Below, piece by piece: positions 1 through 9,435 of a DNA stretch of 64,000 bases (within the stretch, counting starts at the first letter, position 1; every line of letters starts with the position of its first letter). This DNA is from Paraglaciecola hydrolytica. GTDB lineage: Bacteria; Pseudomonadota; Gammaproteobacteria; Enterobacterales; Alteromonadaceae. The notes beneath the pieces were generated by a model. It worked only from the letters and a program-made list of their open reading frames with translations. It had not been told where the DNA came from and searched no databases. Location of the stretch: the NCBI RefSeq assembly GCF_001565895.1, contig NZ_LSNE01000007.1, forward strand, positions 159,938 to 223,937. The letters are read 5' to 3'. The position numbers and the translations under genes were made by a program.

Positions 1-922
1 CACTCAATATTGCGGAGCCAAACCCAATTATGAGAGTTGTTTTTCTATTATCAAACCCTTTACTTAATATAAAATGGTGAAGATGGTCTCTGCTGGCTCT
101 CAATGGGGAGTATCCAGCGGATATTCGTCTTAACATTACAGAAAACATATCAATGATTGGCACTGCAATTATCCAAACCGCAGAAATTGGTTTCATGATA
201 GAGTTCTCGGTTTGTGTGGAATACGTTAGTAGCCAAATTATAGTTAGACCAATTAACATACTGCCAGCGTCACCCATAAATATTTTATATTTCCCCTTTT
301 TTATCACCCCAAAATTAAAAAACAAAAATGCGATTATTGCTCCCAAAAATATTGCAGGTAACTCCGTATCAAATGCCACTTCGGATACAAATGCTAAAAA
401 CGCAATAGAAATAAACGCATTTATACTCAAAGTCCCTACTAAGCCATCTACTCCATCCATCATATTAAAAGCATTTATCGCTGCAACGACAGCTAAAAGT
501 GTAAAAATTTGGCTAAATACACCTAGTTGTAAATTCCCGTTTCCGAATAAGTCACCTAAATCGGAAATATATAAATTTGCACCAAATACCATTAATGAGG
601 CGATTAGAAATTGGGCTATTAATCGTAGGCCTGCATCTAGGTCATAGAAATCATCTAATGCTCCAATCAGTACCATAAATGATGTTGAAATAAGATAGAG
701 GGTATAATTGGAGTCTAATTGAATGAACAAAAAGCTACTAAAAATCACTGCTATGTAAATGGCTAAACCTCCCACTATGGGAATTTCACCATTGTGCTGT
801 TTTCTCCCGTTAGGTTTGTCTACCAAACCTACACCTATTGCGATAGGACGAAAAGTTAAAACACAGGAAAAACAAGTGATAAATGCGAACAATGAAATTG
901 AAATTATACTTAGCAAGGTCAA
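1..922 (-). CDS. wecA: WecA-type undecaprenyl-phosphate GlcNAc-1-phosphate transferase (partial)
   Basis: Integral-membrane enzyme that transfers a sugar-1-phosphate from a UDP-sugar to undecaprenyl phosphate, the first step of O-antigen or related glycan assembly. Read on the minus strand, about 307 residues are present and the C-terminus lies beyond the left edge (E. coli WecA is about 367 residues). Family marks in order: DKPNGRKQHNGEIPIVGG after the first membrane helix, the acidic DDFYD stretch, NAFNMMDGVDGL, GDAGSM and a basic RDHLHH loop. The protein is hydrophobic throughout. The start is probably the TTG at 922, because an in-frame TAG lies just two codons upstream; another TTG follows two codons later. 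The symbol rests on family resemblance; another sugar substrate is possible. Confidence 0.88.
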   Translation of the reverse strand, partial: MTLLSIISISLFAFITCFSCVLTFRPIAIGVGLVDKPNGRKQHNGEIPIVGGLAIYIAVIFSSFLFIQLDSNYTLYLISTSFMVLIGALDDFYDLDAGLRLIAQFLIASLMVFGANLYISDLGDLFGNGNLQLGVFSQIFTLLAVVAAINAFNMMDGVDGLVGTLSINAFISIAFLAFVSEVAFDTELPAIFLGAIIAFLFFNFGVIKKGKYKIFMGDAGSMLIGLTIIWLLTYSTQTENSIMKPISAVWIIAVPIIDMFSVMLRRISAGYSPLRASRDHLHHFILSKGFDNRKTTLIIGFGSAILS

Positions 923-959
923 ACCCTAATTATTATTTATTGGTAAATAGGAAAAGTTC

Positions 960-1080
960 ATGAAAACATTACCTTATGAATATTGGAGGGCGTTTATAAA
1001 TGACATCCTTATCGGGTGAGGATTTTAGGTTATTACCGTTTGATGTTCAATATGACTTTACAAAATGGATCAAATTATAA
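960..1080 (+). other. two short out-of-phase reading frames, possible gene remnant
   Basis: An open frame of 19 codons starts at 960 (MKTLPYEYWRAF...) and a second of 26 codons starts at 1000 in another phase (MTSLSGEDFRLLPF...), the latter 8-9 bases after a GGAGG. Joined by a frameshift near 1010-1015 they would read as one protein-like stretch. No family is recognised. They could be a decayed gene end at the boundary of the polysaccharide locus, a leader peptide before ugd, or chance. Confidence 0.2.
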
Positions 1081-1212
1081 TTTTTTAAAGTGTAAATGTT
1101 AGTGTTAAAAAACATTTATAGCTTAGTTCTCAATTTTCACAAGTTAACTGCGTTGATATCTTCATCGACTTGGGCGATGATCAAACAAATTTTAATAAGG
1201 ATAATTAAGAAT

Positions 1213-2553
1213 ATGAAAGTAACAGTATTCGGGATTGGTTATGTTGGCTTGGTGCAGGCTGCTGTTATGGCTGAAGTTGGCCATGATGTGGTGTGTATCG
1301 ATGTGGATCAAAATAAAGTTGATAAGCTAAAACAAGGGCATATTCCTATTTTTGAGCCGGGCCTGACTCCGTTAGTTAAAAGCAACTATGAAGCAGGGCG
1401 AGTTGATTTCACCACCGATGCTGCCAGAGGTGTAGAACATGGAGAAGTTATCTTTATTGCGGTCGGTACCCCTCCTGATGAGGATGGTTCAGCCGATTTA
1501 AAATATGTACTAGCAGTGGCAAAAACCATTGCTACTCACATGACAAAACATAAAATAGTCATCAATAAGTCGACTGTGCCTGTAGGTACTGCTGACCGGG
1601 TTAAAGCGAAAATTGACGAGACTTTGACGCAATTAGGTAAAACTGCCACTTTTGATGTGGTGTCTAATCCTGAGTTTCTAAAAGAAGGTGCTGCAGTGAA
1701 CGATTGCATGCGCCCTGACCGCATTATTTTGGGTACCGATAGTGCTAAAGCAGAGAAAAAGCTGCGCGAGTTATACTCACCCTTTAATCGCAATCACGAT
1801 AAAATCATCGTAATGGATATCCGTAGTGCAGAACTAACAAAGTATGCCGCCAACTGTATGTTAGCCACTAAAATCAGCTTTATGAATGAAATGGCCAACC
1901 TAGCTGAGCTGTTAGGCGCTGACATCGAAAATGTGCGCAAAGGTATAGGTTCTGATCCACGTATTGGTTATCAGTTTATTTATCCGGGTTGTGGTTACGG
2001 TGGTTCATGTTTCCCCAAAGATGTGCAGGCTTTAGCTCGCAGTGCTCAAAGTGTTGGTTACACTGCTAAGGTATTAGAAGCAGTGGAAGCGGTAAACTAC
2101 GCACAAAAAGAGAAACTATTTGAATATATCCTGCGCCATTTTAATGGTGATGTGGCGGGTAAAACGGTCGCGTTGTGGGGCTTATCGTTTAAACCTAATA
2201 CGGATGATATGCGCGAGGCATCAAGTCGGGTATTGATGGAAAAATTATGGGCTGCGGGAGCTAAGGTAAAAGCCTTTGATCCTGAGGCTATGGAAGAAAC
2301 TCAGCGTATTTATGGTAGCCGTCCTGAACTGTCGTTGATGGGTACCAAAGAAGCCGCGCTTGAAGGTGCTGACTTTTTGGTGATTTGTACTGAATGGCAA
2401 GCATTCAGAGCACCAGATTTTGATTTGATAAAAAGTAAGTTGAGTTTGCCATTAATCTTTGATGGTCGAAATTTATTTGAGCCAAAACTCATGCTGGAAT
2501 ATGGCTTGCATTATTATGCAATTGGACGTGGGTTATCTGTTAAGGAGCATTAA
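1213..2553 (+). CDS. ugd: UDP-glucose 6-dehydrogenase
   Basis: Cytoplasmic NAD-dependent enzyme that oxidises UDP-glucose to UDP-glucuronate for surface polysaccharides. The 446-residue product starts with the Rossmann motif GIGYVG (residues 6-11) and has the conserved catalytic-cysteine segment [12 protein letters not shown] around residue 260, then the C-terminal UDP-binding domain. I chose the ATG at 1213 rather than 1096: the extra 39 residues would precede the Rossmann fold and match nothing in the family, and AAGG lies upstream of 1213. galU follows after three bases, so the two form an operon supplying UDP-glucose and UDP-glucuronate, fitting the glycan-lipid transferase gene to the left. 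Confidence 0.95.
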   Translation: MKVTVFGIGYVGLVQAAVMAEVGHDVVCIDVDQNKVDKLKQGHIPIFEPGLTPLVKSNYEAGRVDFTTDAARGVEHGEVIFIAVGTPPDEDGSADLKYVLAVAKTIATHMTKHKIVINKSTVPVGTADRVKAKIDETLTQLGKTATFDVVSNPEFLKEGAAVNDCMRPDRIILGTDSAKAEKKLRELYSPFNRNHDKIIVMDIRSAELTKYAANCMLATKISFMNEMANLAELLGADIENVRKGIGSDPRIGYQFIYPGCGYGGSCFPKDVQALARSAQSVGYTAKVLEAVEAVNYAQKEKLFEYILRHFNGDVAGKTVALWGLSFKPNTDDMREASSRVLMEKLWAAGAKVKAFDPEAMEETQRIYGSRPELSLMGTKEAALEGADFLVICTEWQAFRAPDFDLIKSKLSLPLIFDGRNLFEPKLMLEYGLHYYAIGRGLSVKEH

Positions 2554-2556
2554 AAA

Positions 2557-3450
2557 ATGAGTCAAGTGAAAAAAGCCGTTATTCCTGTTGCAGGACTTGG
2601 CACTAGAATGTTGCCAGCAACGAAAGCAATTCCTAAAGAAATGTTACCTGTGGTGGATAAGCCGCTTATTCAGTACGTAGTGGCAGAGTGTGTTGCTGCT
2701 GGCATTAAAGAAATTATATTGGTGACACATGCCAGTAAAAACAGTATTGAAAACCACTTTGATACTAGTTTTGAGCTTGAAGCAACCCTTGAAAAAAGGG
2801 TTAAACGTCAGTTATTAGAGGCGGTAAAAGCCATTTGCCCTAAAGACGTGACTATTATGCATGTGCGACAAGGTGTTGCTAAAGGTTTAGGTCATGCCGT
2901 TTTATGTGCTCGCCCTATGGTAGGTGATGCACCTTTTGCAGTGGTATTACCCGACGTTATTATTGATGAATATACTAGTAATCCGAAAAAGGATAACTTG
3001 GCTGATATGGTCGCTAAATTTAATACTAGCCGTGTTAGCCAAATAATGGTTGAGCAAGTGCCTCAACAAGATGTCAGCAAATATGGCATTGTCGATCTTG
3101 AGGGTTTATCGTTAAAACCGGGCGAGTCTGGCAAAATCTATAATATGGTTGAAAAACCTGATTTAGAGGATGCACCATCTGATCTTGCCGTGGTAGGGCG
3201 CTATGTTTTGTCTGGAGAGATTTGGGATCTACTTGAATTCACGCCCCCAGGTGCGGGTGATGAGGTTCAACTAACTGATGCTATTTCAACTTTGATGAAA
3301 ACCGAGCAAGTTGATGCATATTATATGAAAGGTCGTAGTCATGACTGTGGTAGTAAACTTGGTTATATGACAGCGAATGTTGAATATGCTTTACGCCATC
3401 CTGAATTGGGTACTGATTTTAGGGCCTTTCTGAAAGGTTTAGAATTATAA
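2557..3450 (+). CDS. galU: UTP--glucose-1-phosphate uridylyltransferase
   Basis: Makes UDP-glucose from UTP and glucose-1-phosphate, the substrate of the preceding ugd product. The 297-residue length is normal for the family. The N-terminal nucleotide-binding signature ([20 protein letters not shown]) and the following [11 protein letters not shown] are present, as are VLPDVIID and [12 protein letters not shown] further on. Its ribosome-binding site AAGGAG lies inside the 3' end of ugd, three bases separate the two genes, and a strong inverted repeat follows the stop codon, so this is the last gene of the operon. Confidence 0.96.
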   Translation: MSQVKKAVIPVAGLGTRMLPATKAIPKEMLPVVDKPLIQYVVAECVAAGIKEIILVTHASKNSIENHFDTSFELEATLEKRVKRQLLEAVKAICPKDVTIMHVRQGVAKGLGHAVLCARPMVGDAPFAVVLPDVIIDEYTSNPKKDNLADMVAKFNTSRVSQIMVEQVPQQDVSKYGIVDLEGLSLKPGESGKIYNMVEKPDLEDAPSDLAVVGRYVLSGEIWDLLEFTPPGAGDEVQLTDAISTLMKTEQVDAYYMKGRSHDCGSKLGYMTANVEYALRHPELGTDFRAFLKGLEL

Positions 3451-3455
3451 TCTTG

Positions 3456-3487
3456 AAAGTAGCTCGGTATTGATACCGAGCTACTTT
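3456..3487. terminator. bidirectional terminator-like hairpin between galU and the ComEA-like gene
   Basis: A perfect 15-bp inverted repeat (AAAGTAGCTCGGTAT and its complement) is separated by only two bases. It sits six bases after the galU stop and just after the stop of the convergent gene. A/T-rich ends on both sides suit termination in either direction. Confidence 0.85.
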
Positions 3488-3493
3488 ATTGCT

Positions 3494-3799
3494 CTAAATA
3501 CTGATTTTATCCTGCAGTTTTTCAAGCATTTTTGTACCTATTCCTTTAACTTCCGCCAATTGTTCAAGCGAAGTGAATTTACCAAATTTTTCACGATACT
3601 CGATAATGGCTGCCGCTTTTTTCTCGCCTATACCCGGTAACGTCGTCAACTCGTCTAATGATGCAGTATTTAAGTTGATTTTTTGCACTTTCATTTGCAC
3701 CGCTTTTGTTTTGTCTGTTGCAGAGTCTGCTAATACAAAACCGGAAACGGGTAATAAAAATGTGGCGGATATGAGTAATACAGAGAAGATTTTTTTCAT
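3494..3799 (-). CDS. ComEA-family helix-hairpin-helix exported protein
   Basis: A 101-residue protein with a signal peptide (about residues 1-22, KKIFSVLLISATFLLPVSG then VLA) and a C-terminal pair of helix-hairpin-helix motifs: NLNTASLDELTTLPGIG (about 41-57) and LEQLAEVKGIGTKMLEKL. This is the ComEA / YbaV type, a small periplasmic DNA-binding protein, in competent species involved in DNA uptake. The start is the ATG at 3799 because an AAGGAA ribosome site precedes it and the signal peptide then begins with MKK; the longer frame adds unlikely residues. The gene stands alone, convergent with galU. Confidence 0.88.
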   Translation of the reverse strand: MKKIFSVLLISATFLLPVSGFVLADSATDKTKAVQMKVQKINLNTASLDELTTLPGIGEKKAAAIIEYREKFGKFTSLEQLAEVKGIGTKMLEKLQDKISI

Positions 3800-3914
3800 A
3801 AAATATTCCTTGTTAATAGATCCTTGAAGATGCGAATGCATCAACAAAACATTAGTTCAGGAGATAAATTAGGTAAAGAGTCGACGGTAAATATATTTCT
3901 GGTTTGAGATTAAG

Positions 3915-3939
3915 TGCTGGTATAAAAATAATACCAGCA
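3915..3939. terminator. hairpin downstream of isocitrate dehydrogenase
   Basis: TGCTGGTAT and ATACCAGCA form a 9-bp perfect stem around a seven-base A-rich loop, 11 bases after the stop of the minus-strand dehydrogenase gene. No clear U-tract follows on that strand, so it may be a weak terminator or an mRNA-end stabiliser. Confidence 0.5.
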
Positions 3940-3949
3940 TTCAGAGGGT

Positions 3950-4957
3950 TTATAAACGTTCTAGTAGTGCTTGCGTGAAATCGCTAGTTCCGTGCACACC
4001 ACCTAAGTCGCGAGTGGTACGGTCACCTGTTTCGATCACTTGTTTAAGAGCTTGTTTTATTTTTTCAGCTTCTGTGCCCATTTTTAAGTATTCAAGCATT
4101 TGTACTGCAGCAAGAATAACTGACGTTGGATTAGCTAGGTTTTTACCTGCAATATCTGGCGCGGAGCCGTGTACTGCTTCAAAAATGGCACAGTCTTCGC
4201 CGATATTAGCGCCCGGCGCCATACCTAAACCTCCAACTAAACCTGCACACAGGTCAGATAATATATCGCCGAACAAATTGGTGGTTACAATCACATCAAA
4301 CTGATGGGGATTCATCACTAATTGCATGCATGCGTTATCAACTATCATCTCGGTAGATTCAATGTCTGGATAGCGCAGCGCGACTTCTCTGGCAACTTTT
4401 AAAAATAAACCCGATGTAGATTTAAGAATATTCGCTTTATGCACTACGGTGACTTTCTTACGGCCATCGCGGCGCGCTAACTCATAGGCGTAAACCACAA
4501 TACGTTCAGCACCTACTCGAGTGATTTTACTCAGTGCCTGAGCTTCACTGCCATCTTCCGAGACTATTTGGCCCAAGCCACAATACATGCCTTCGGTATT
4601 TTCTCTGACGGTTACAATATCGATATCCTGGTAGCGCGCCTTAGTACCTTTAAATGAGATAACCGGTCTGAGGTTAGCGTAAAGCTGGAATTTTTTGCGC
4701 AGACTAACATTAATCGACGTAAAGCCTTCACCTACTGGTGTGGTGAGAGGACCTTTGAGCGCGATCCTATTTTGGGAAATTAAATCGAGTGTCGTTTGAG
4801 GCAATAATTCGCCATGATTTTCTAAAGCAACCAGTCCAGCATCGGCGAAGTCATATTCGAAATCACAACCGACTTTTGCCAGTACTTGCAGCGCTGAGTC
4901 AATAATGTCGGGGCCAATTCCGTCGCCACGGATAACGGTGATACGTTGCTTGCTCAT
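3950..4957 (-). CDS. isocitrate dehydrogenase, short NAD-type
   Basis: Cytoplasmic TCA-cycle enzyme of the isocitrate/isopropylmalate dehydrogenase family converting isocitrate to 2-oxoglutarate. The 335-residue length fits the short homodimeric class rather than the roughly 415-residue E. coli Icd. Visible marks: GDGIGP at 11-16, the substrate region with RENTEGMY, the metal-binding acidic segment [10 protein letters not shown], and the cofactor segment [10 protein letters not shown]. An AAxxG-type cofactor end instead of the E. coli NADP residues suggests NAD use, which is an inference. 3-Isopropylmalate or homoisocitrate dehydrogenase is less likely because no leu genes are nearby. Confidence 0.85.
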   Translation of the reverse strand: MSKQRITVIRGDGIGPDIIDSALQVLAKVGCDFEYDFADAGLVALENHGELLPQTTLDLISQNRIALKGPLTTPVGEGFTSINVSLRKKFQLYANLRPVISFKGTKARYQDIDIVTVRENTEGMYCGLGQIVSEDGSEAQALSKITRVGAERIVVYAYELARRDGRKKVTVVHKANILKSTSGLFLKVAREVALRYPDIESTEMIVDNACMQLVMNPHQFDVIVTTNLFGDILSDLCAGLVGGLGMAPGANIGEDCAIFEAVHGSAPDIAGKNLANPTSVILAAVQMLEYLKMGTEAEKIKQALKQVIETGDRTTRDLGGVHGTSDFTQALLERL

Positions 4958-5082
4958 ATATATTCCTGTCGTTGGAGTAGCTTATAAATTGAATGCTAAT
5001 GACACTCAACCTACTATTTTGAGGGCGCGTGTTATAGCATTTTTAAGCATTTTTTTCTAGTGAATGGCGACAGACTTATAAA

Positions 5083-5457
5083 TTAGCCATCAATATAGCT
5101 TTGGTATGCGCTATCACCCCAAGCGATCAACTGACCATTAACAAACAGCAGGGGAGTGCATTCATCTGCTGTGGTGATGCCGTCAGATTGTTTATGTTGG
5201 GTACGATAAAACATGACTTGCAGCTCTTTTTCGCCAATGCGTTTGGCTTCGCTGATATCTGGACTGCCCAGTAAGGTAAGAATAGCTTGTTTGTTCAAAC
5301 CTAATTCGAGTTTACTTACTTGAACTTTGTTAAATTCTTCGCGATCTTTCCAGTCCATATCTTCTGGTTTGTCTGGATAAAAAGTCAAAACAGCGACCAC
5401 AAAAATGGCGTATGCAAATACGCCTAAACCAATTCTAAATGCAATTTTATTATTCAT
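5083..5457 (-). CDS. DUF3192 protein, membrane-anchored
   Basis: A 124-residue protein with an N-terminal hydrophobic helix (about residues 9-28) followed by a DUF3192 domain. The domain has a short helix-turn motif LELGLNKQAILTLLGSPD, reminiscent of the BamE/SmpA fold, then QVMFYRTQ and TADECTPLLFVNGQLIAWGDSAY. It is a clear paralogue of the lipoprotein at 9031-9411, which shares the FRTQ, T.DECTPL and GWGD-type blocks. No experimental function is known to me for this family; an envelope location is inferred. The gene is monocistronic on the minus strand. Confidence 0.8.
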   Translation of the reverse strand: MNNKIAFRIGLGVFAYAIFVVAVLTFYPDKPEDMDWKDREEFNKVQVSKLELGLNKQAILTLLGSPDISEAKRIGEKELQVMFYRTQHKQSDGITTADECTPLLFVNGQLIAWGDSAYQSYIDG

Positions 5458-5565
5458 TAATTACCAATTTTATTATTCTGTCTATGTCGAATTGTATTTT
5501 ATTTGAGCGAGAATGTATGGGTGTTAAGCGCAAAATTAAGCTGCTTTACCCTAAAATGCTCACAC

Positions 5566-6927
5566 CTACTCTTTAATTACTTGATAACAAGGTTGATAGT
5601 CAGAACCAGGCAGTTTCATCCTTTGTTGTTTGACAAAAGATTCTAACAAGGTATCCATTAAGTCCATTAAGGCTTTGTCACCGTGCAACTGAAACGGACC
5701 TTTTTCTCTTATCAATTTCACACCTTCAGCTTTTACATTGCCAGCTACTATGCCCGAAAAAGCTTTGCGTAGGTTAGCGGCTAATTCTGCTTTAGGTTGG
5801 TCAAAATGTAAATTCAGGCCTGCCATATTTTTGTGAGTGGGAATAAAAGGTTGTTGGAATTGCGGTAATATTTTTAGTGACCAATTGTAATCAAATGAGT
5901 CACCCGTTGCTTTGCGGTAATTTTTAACCAAGGCTTGTTTTTGTTTAATGGTACTGGCGACTCTGGCTGGGTCACCAACAATAATTTCGTAGAGACTTTG
6001 TGCTTCTTTGCCTAAGGTTAAGCCGATAAAGTTATCCAAAGATTCAAAATAGGCCTTACTTTGTTCAGGGCCTGTTAGGATCACCGGCAAGATTTGCTCT
6101 TTGTTTTGTTCATTGAGCATAATACCAATTAAGTACAATAGTTCTTCCGCGGTACCTGCTCCGCCTGGGAAGATGATAATGGCATGGGACATTCTGACAA
6201 AGGCTTCTAAGCGTTTTTCAATGTCAGGCATAATCACTAATTCATTAACAATGGCATTAGGTGGCTCTGCTGCAATAATACTCGGCTCGGTAATACCTAA
6301 ATAGCGCACATTTTTGTAACGCTGTTTGGCATGGCCTATAGTCGCACCTTTCATTGGGCCCTTCATGGCGCCCGGTCCACAACCTGTACAGATATTGAGC
6401 TCCCTAAGCCCCAATTGATAACCCACTTCTTTGGTATATTGATATTCAATTTCACCAATAGAATGGCCACCCCAGCAAACAACCAGATTAAGTTCTGCTG
6501 TATTTTTAAGGGCTTGAGCGTGGCGCAACATGTCAAACACAGAGTTGGTGATATAAGCACTGTCATCGTTACCTAAATGTTTGTTTAATGCGTATTTAGC
6601 GCCAATGTGCAGTAGGTCGCGTAGCACGGCAAAAATATGCTCATGTACGCCCTTGATCAATTTTCCGTCTACAAAAGCTTGAGCTGGGGGGTTAATCAGT
6701 TCTATTTTTACCCCGCGCTCCCGACTGATCAGCTTGATATCAAAATCATGATGGGGTTCAAAAATGTTTTCGCAATTATCGATTTCAGCACCGCTATACA
6801 GCACAGCTAAACAGCAGTTGCGGAACAATTGATAGAGTTCACCATCGGCAGATTTACTGAGTGAGTCAACTTCGAGCTGGGATAACTGGCTCATCGAGCC
6901 CAATGGATTCAGTTGTATGCTATGCAT
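5566..6927 (-). CDS. ppnN: nucleotide 5'-monophosphate nucleosidase PpnN (LOG family)
   Basis: Cytosolic enzyme that cleaves purine and pyrimidine monophosphates to base plus ribose-5-phosphate; the E. coli enzyme is regulated by (p)ppGpp. The product is about 453 residues against 454 in E. coli, and the N-terminus (NPLGSMSQLSQLEVDSLSKS) matches the E. coli pattern. The LOG-family phosphate-binding motif PGGAGTAEELLYLIG is in the middle, and the nucleoside-binding GCGPGAMKGPMKGA lies before it. I prefer the ATG at 6927 over the GTG at 6939 because GAGA lies a few bases upstream and the family start then aligns. queF lies immediately upstream on the same strand, as in E. coli. Confidence 0.93.
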   Translation of the reverse strand: MHSIQLNPLGSMSQLSQLEVDSLSKSADGELYQLFRNCCLAVLYSGAEIDNCENIFEPHHDFDIKLISRERGVKIELINPPAQAFVDGKLIKGVHEHIFAVLRDLLHIGAKYALNKHLGNDDSAYITNSVFDMLRHAQALKNTAELNLVVCWGGHSIGEIEYQYTKEVGYQLGLRELNICTGCGPGAMKGPMKGATIGHAKQRYKNVRYLGITEPSIIAAEPPNAIVNELVIMPDIEKRLEAFVRMSHAIIIFPGGAGTAEELLYLIGIMLNEQNKEQILPVILTGPEQSKAYFESLDNFIGLTLGKEAQSLYEIIVGDPARVASTIKQKQALVKNYRKATGDSFDYNWSLKILPQFQQPFIPTHKNMAGLNLHFDQPKAELAANLRKAFSGIVAGNVKAEGVKLIREKGPFQLHGDKALMDLMDTLLESFVKQQRMKLPGSDYQPCYQVIKE

Positions 6928-6940
6928 GATATTTCTCACT

Positions 6941-6966
6941 AAAAAGAAAAAGAGCCTTAATGGCTT
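6941..6966 (-). terminator. weak terminator-like hairpin after queF
   Basis: On the minus strand AGCC-N5-GGCT forms a short stem followed by a T-rich run (TTTTTCTTTTT) between the queF stop and the ppnN start. The 4-5 bp stem is weak, so partial readthrough into ppnN is likely. Confidence 0.35.
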
Positions 6967-6975
6967 GCCGGTTGA

Positions 6976-7815
6976 TTACTGTCGCGCCAGTCGGAATTCT
7001 GGATAAATACTTTCAAAGTTGCTGCGAAACGGATTGATATCTAAGCCACCACGACGGGTATAACGTGCATACACTGTCAGCAAATTGGGGCTGCAATAAC
7101 GCATAATGTCACAAAAGATACGCTCAACACACTGTTCGTGGAATTCATTATGTTGCCTGAACGAAATCAAATAACGCAGCAGGGCTTCGTGATCAATTTT
7201 ATTCCCTTGATAACGAATAAAAACACTGCCCCAGTCGGGTTGGTTTGTAATTAAACAATTGGACTTAAGTAAATCACTACAGAGGCTTTCTTCAACCCAC
7301 TCATCACTGCTAAACAGTACCTCTGGATTAAGTTGGTACTCGCTAACCTCTATGTCCAGTTCATCCAAAGATAGTGCATCTAAGGTTGAAAGTGTTAAAG
7401 ATGAAAATTCTTGAGGGCTGAGTATTATGACTTTGACTGGCTCTTTGGCGCAAGCCGATAAATCTTGGCTAATGATGTTTTGCACTTGTGTTAACGAGGC
7501 AAATTTACTTTGATTAAAACTGTTCAAATACAGTTTAAAGGATTTGGACTCAATTAAGTTGGACGAGCTGGCAGGTACTTCGCATTGCAGAATGGCTACT
7601 TGAGGTTTGCCTTTGGCATTAAGCCACGACAATTCATAACCATTCCAACGATCAACGCCTTGAAAAGGTAAGTCATCAGCTAAATTGAGGTCATCTCTAT
7701 TTAGGCTACGAGGCACACCTTGTAATAGCTCTGGGCTATAGGTTTCTGTGTATGGGGTTGTTTTGCCTAAACTGAGCGAGGCTAAAATACGGGCTTTATC
7801 TGCTTGATTATCCAT
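6976..7815 (-). CDS. queF: NADPH-dependent preQ0 reductase QueF
   Basis: Reduces 7-cyano-7-deazaguanine to preQ1 in queuosine biosynthesis for tRNA. At 279 residues it is the long, two-domain type (E. coli 282). The substrate segment [16 protein letters not shown] is at about 84-99, and the catalytic cysteine and aspartate are in [14 protein letters not shown] (Cys187, Asp194), matching Cys190/Asp197 of E. coli. It is divergent from syd and upstream of ppnN, the same neighbourhood as in enteric bacteria. Confidence 0.96.
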   Translation of the reverse strand: MDNQADKARILASLSLGKTTPYTETYSPELLQGVPRSLNRDDLNLADDLPFQGVDRWNGYELSWLNAKGKPQVAILQCEVPASSSNLIESKSFKLYLNSFNQSKFASLTQVQNIISQDLSACAKEPVKVIILSPQEFSSLTLSTLDALSLDELDIEVSEYQLNPEVLFSSDEWVEESLCSDLLKSNCLITNQPDWGSVFIRYQGNKIDHEALLRYLISFRQHNEFHEQCVERIFCDIMRYCSPNLLTVYARYTRRGGLDINPFRSNFESIYPEFRLARQ

Positions 7816-7967
7816 TACTGTTTTTTTAAATCATTGTTTACCAAAGTATTTAGTAGTTTAGCTTACAACCGAAACAGCGAAAACAAATGGATCCGATTTT
7901 TCTGATTAATACCGCTCCATGAAGATAAATGATAAATTCGCCTTTTATTTTCAGTCTTAGGTGAAAT

Positions 7968-8531
7968 ATGGCACAAGCAGTTATTGATGCAATGAATGGT
8001 TTTATCGATAAATTTTTGCAGACAAGTCGTTCAATAAATTCAGCATTACAAATTGAATATGATCCTGCTTGGCCTTCATTATGTTACATACCGCAGGGAT
8101 CATTAGGTGAAGCAGGTGGGTTAGTCTCGTGGCAACCAGTTAAACAACATAAACCTTTAATTTGGCATGATTTTGAAAAAGCCTTGGATTTACAACTGCA
8201 TCCGAGTATCAGCACCTATTATCAATGTTACTGGAGCGAGCATTTATCAGCACAACATGCCTCTGGAAAATTGGAGCTGATCCAACTGTGGAATGAAGCA
8301 GATTTTGAACGACTGCAACAAAATCTGATTGGCCACATATTGATGAAACGACGTTTAAAACAAACAGAAACGATATTTTTTGCCCTAACCGAAGAGGAAG
8401 ATTTTATTCTGTCAGTAAAGAATATGAGTGGCGAGGTGGTATTAGAGCAAATAGGGCTAGAACCCAAACAAGTAATTGCTCCAGATATCGCCAGTTTTTT
8501 ATCGTCGATTGAGCCTGTGATTGCCAGTTAA
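7968..8531 (+). CDS. syd: SecY-interacting protein Syd
   Basis: Small peripheral cytoplasmic protein that binds SecY and is thought to monitor the SecYEG translocon. The 187-residue product is near the E. coli length (181). Conserved segments include the N-terminal helix with FIDKFLQTS, the DPAWPSLCYIPQG block, LHPSISTYYQCYWS and a C-terminal ALTEEEDFILSVKN. It is transcribed divergently from queF with about 150 bp between them and followed closely by a convergent small gene. Confidence 0.93.
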   Translation: MAQAVIDAMNGFIDKFLQTSRSINSALQIEYDPAWPSLCYIPQGSLGEAGGLVSWQPVKQHKPLIWHDFEKALDLQLHPSISTYYQCYWSEHLSAQHASGKLELIQLWNEADFERLQQNLIGHILMKRRLKQTETIFFALTEEEDFILSVKNMSGEVVLEQIGLEPKQVIAPDIASFLSSIEPVIAS

Positions 8532-8535
8532 AATA

Positions 8536-8817
8536 TTAAGGTTTGTGCAGGGCTTCGAGCTGTGCACTTAGTTGAGCTACCAGTGTTTCTAAAGTGCTCA
8601 CACGCGCTTCAAGAGACGATTCTGTGGTGGATGGTGCGGTGGTTTGCTCTTCTTCAATACTCAATGCCGGACTGACTTTCCAGCTTTGCAATGCTTTAAC
8701 AATTTCTGGTATGGCTAATGAGCGATCAGCATATTGGCGTATAAGCGCCACTGAGGGCTTTTTACCCATTTGGTGGAGTCGTTGACACAGAGTTATAAGA
8801 TAATGTGCATTTTGCAT
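8536..8817 (-). CDS. conserved small coiled-coil protein of unknown function
   Basis: A 93-residue protein with no signal peptide. Residues 1-48 look like a small helical DNA-binding-like unit (QRLHQMGKKPSVALIRQYA then IPEIVKALQSWK, similar in style to the N-terminal domain of KfrA-type proteins), followed by an acidic linker rich in E, T and S (52-66) and a C-terminal heptad helix, RVSTLETLVAQLSAQLEAL, likely a coiled coil. I do not recognise a named family. It is convergent with syd, with four bases between the stop codons. Confidence 0.7.
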   Translation of the reverse strand: MQNAHYLITLCQRLHQMGKKPSVALIRQYADRSLAIPEIVKALQSWKVSPALSIEEEQTTAPSTTESSLEARVSTLETLVAQLSAQLEALHKP

Positions 8818-9030
8818 TATGTGGTCAATATCCCCAAAAAGTTTTGTTTTTCACTATGTGATTAATTATTGTTTATACAGAAAATAAGATAAGTTATGTA
8901 AAATCAAATGCTTATCTTTATGGCCTCAATTTTGAATATGTCAATCCTGAATAAAATGTTGGGCATTTATTCAGTCCCGACATTTTGCGACAAAAATGAC
9001 ATTTTATAAAATGATTTATGGGAGAGTTTC

Positions 9031-9411
9031 ATGGGAAACATGCAAAAGTTAATTGTGGCAGCCATTATAGGATCATCACTTTGTTTGAGTGGTTGTGTTA
9101 TCTCAGTTGACGGCGATGGTAAATACGGTCACAACTCAGACTGGCAAGATAAAGAGCAAAAAAATCGTGGGGTTATCGCCAAACTGGAGCCTGATCTAAG
9201 TTTACATGACATCTCGATGCGCCTTGGTACTCCTGATTTTAATGAATATTATGAAAAAGCAGGTGATAAATTTCAAATCCTCTTTTTCAGAACCCAGCGC
9301 ATTTCCGGGGATGGCGTCACAACCAAAGACGAATGTACCCCATTAATTTTTAAAAATGGCTTGTTAGCAGGCTGGGGCGATACAGCCTACAGCTTAATAA
9401 AAAATCATTAG
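9031..9411 (+). CDS. DUF3192 lipoprotein
   Basis: A 126-residue envelope protein with a lipoprotein signal: hydrophobic residues 5-20 and lipobox LSGC (Cys22). The mature part is a DUF3192 domain with a BamE-like helix motif (LEPDLSLHDISMRLGTPD), the ILFFRTQR strand and TKDECTPLIFKNGLLAGWGDTAY. It is a paralogue of the membrane-anchored DUF3192 protein at 5083-5457; that one keeps a transmembrane helix, this one has a lipid anchor. A GGGAG ribosome site seven bases before ATG 9031 decides the start. Function unknown. Confidence 0.82.
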   Translation: MGNMQKLIVAAIIGSSLCLSGCVISVDGDGKYGHNSDWQDKEQKNRGVIAKLEPDLSLHDISMRLGTPDFNEYYEKAGDKFQILFFRTQRISGDGVTTKDECTPLIFKNGLLAGWGDTAYSLIKNH

Positions 9412-9435
9412 TGTAAAGTCAGAAATTGGAACAAC

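Noticed and set aside
153-647. Plus-strand frame of 164 codons at the left edge
   Set aside because: It is the complement of the WecA-type gene on the minus strand, whose motifs are unmistakable; the plus frame has no family and an Asn/Lys/Ile-rich composition typical of a shadow.
1096-1212. Longer N-terminus for the UDP-glucose dehydrogenase
   Set aside because: The extra 39 residues precede the Rossmann motif that always begins this family, and the ATG at 1213 has a usable ribosome site.
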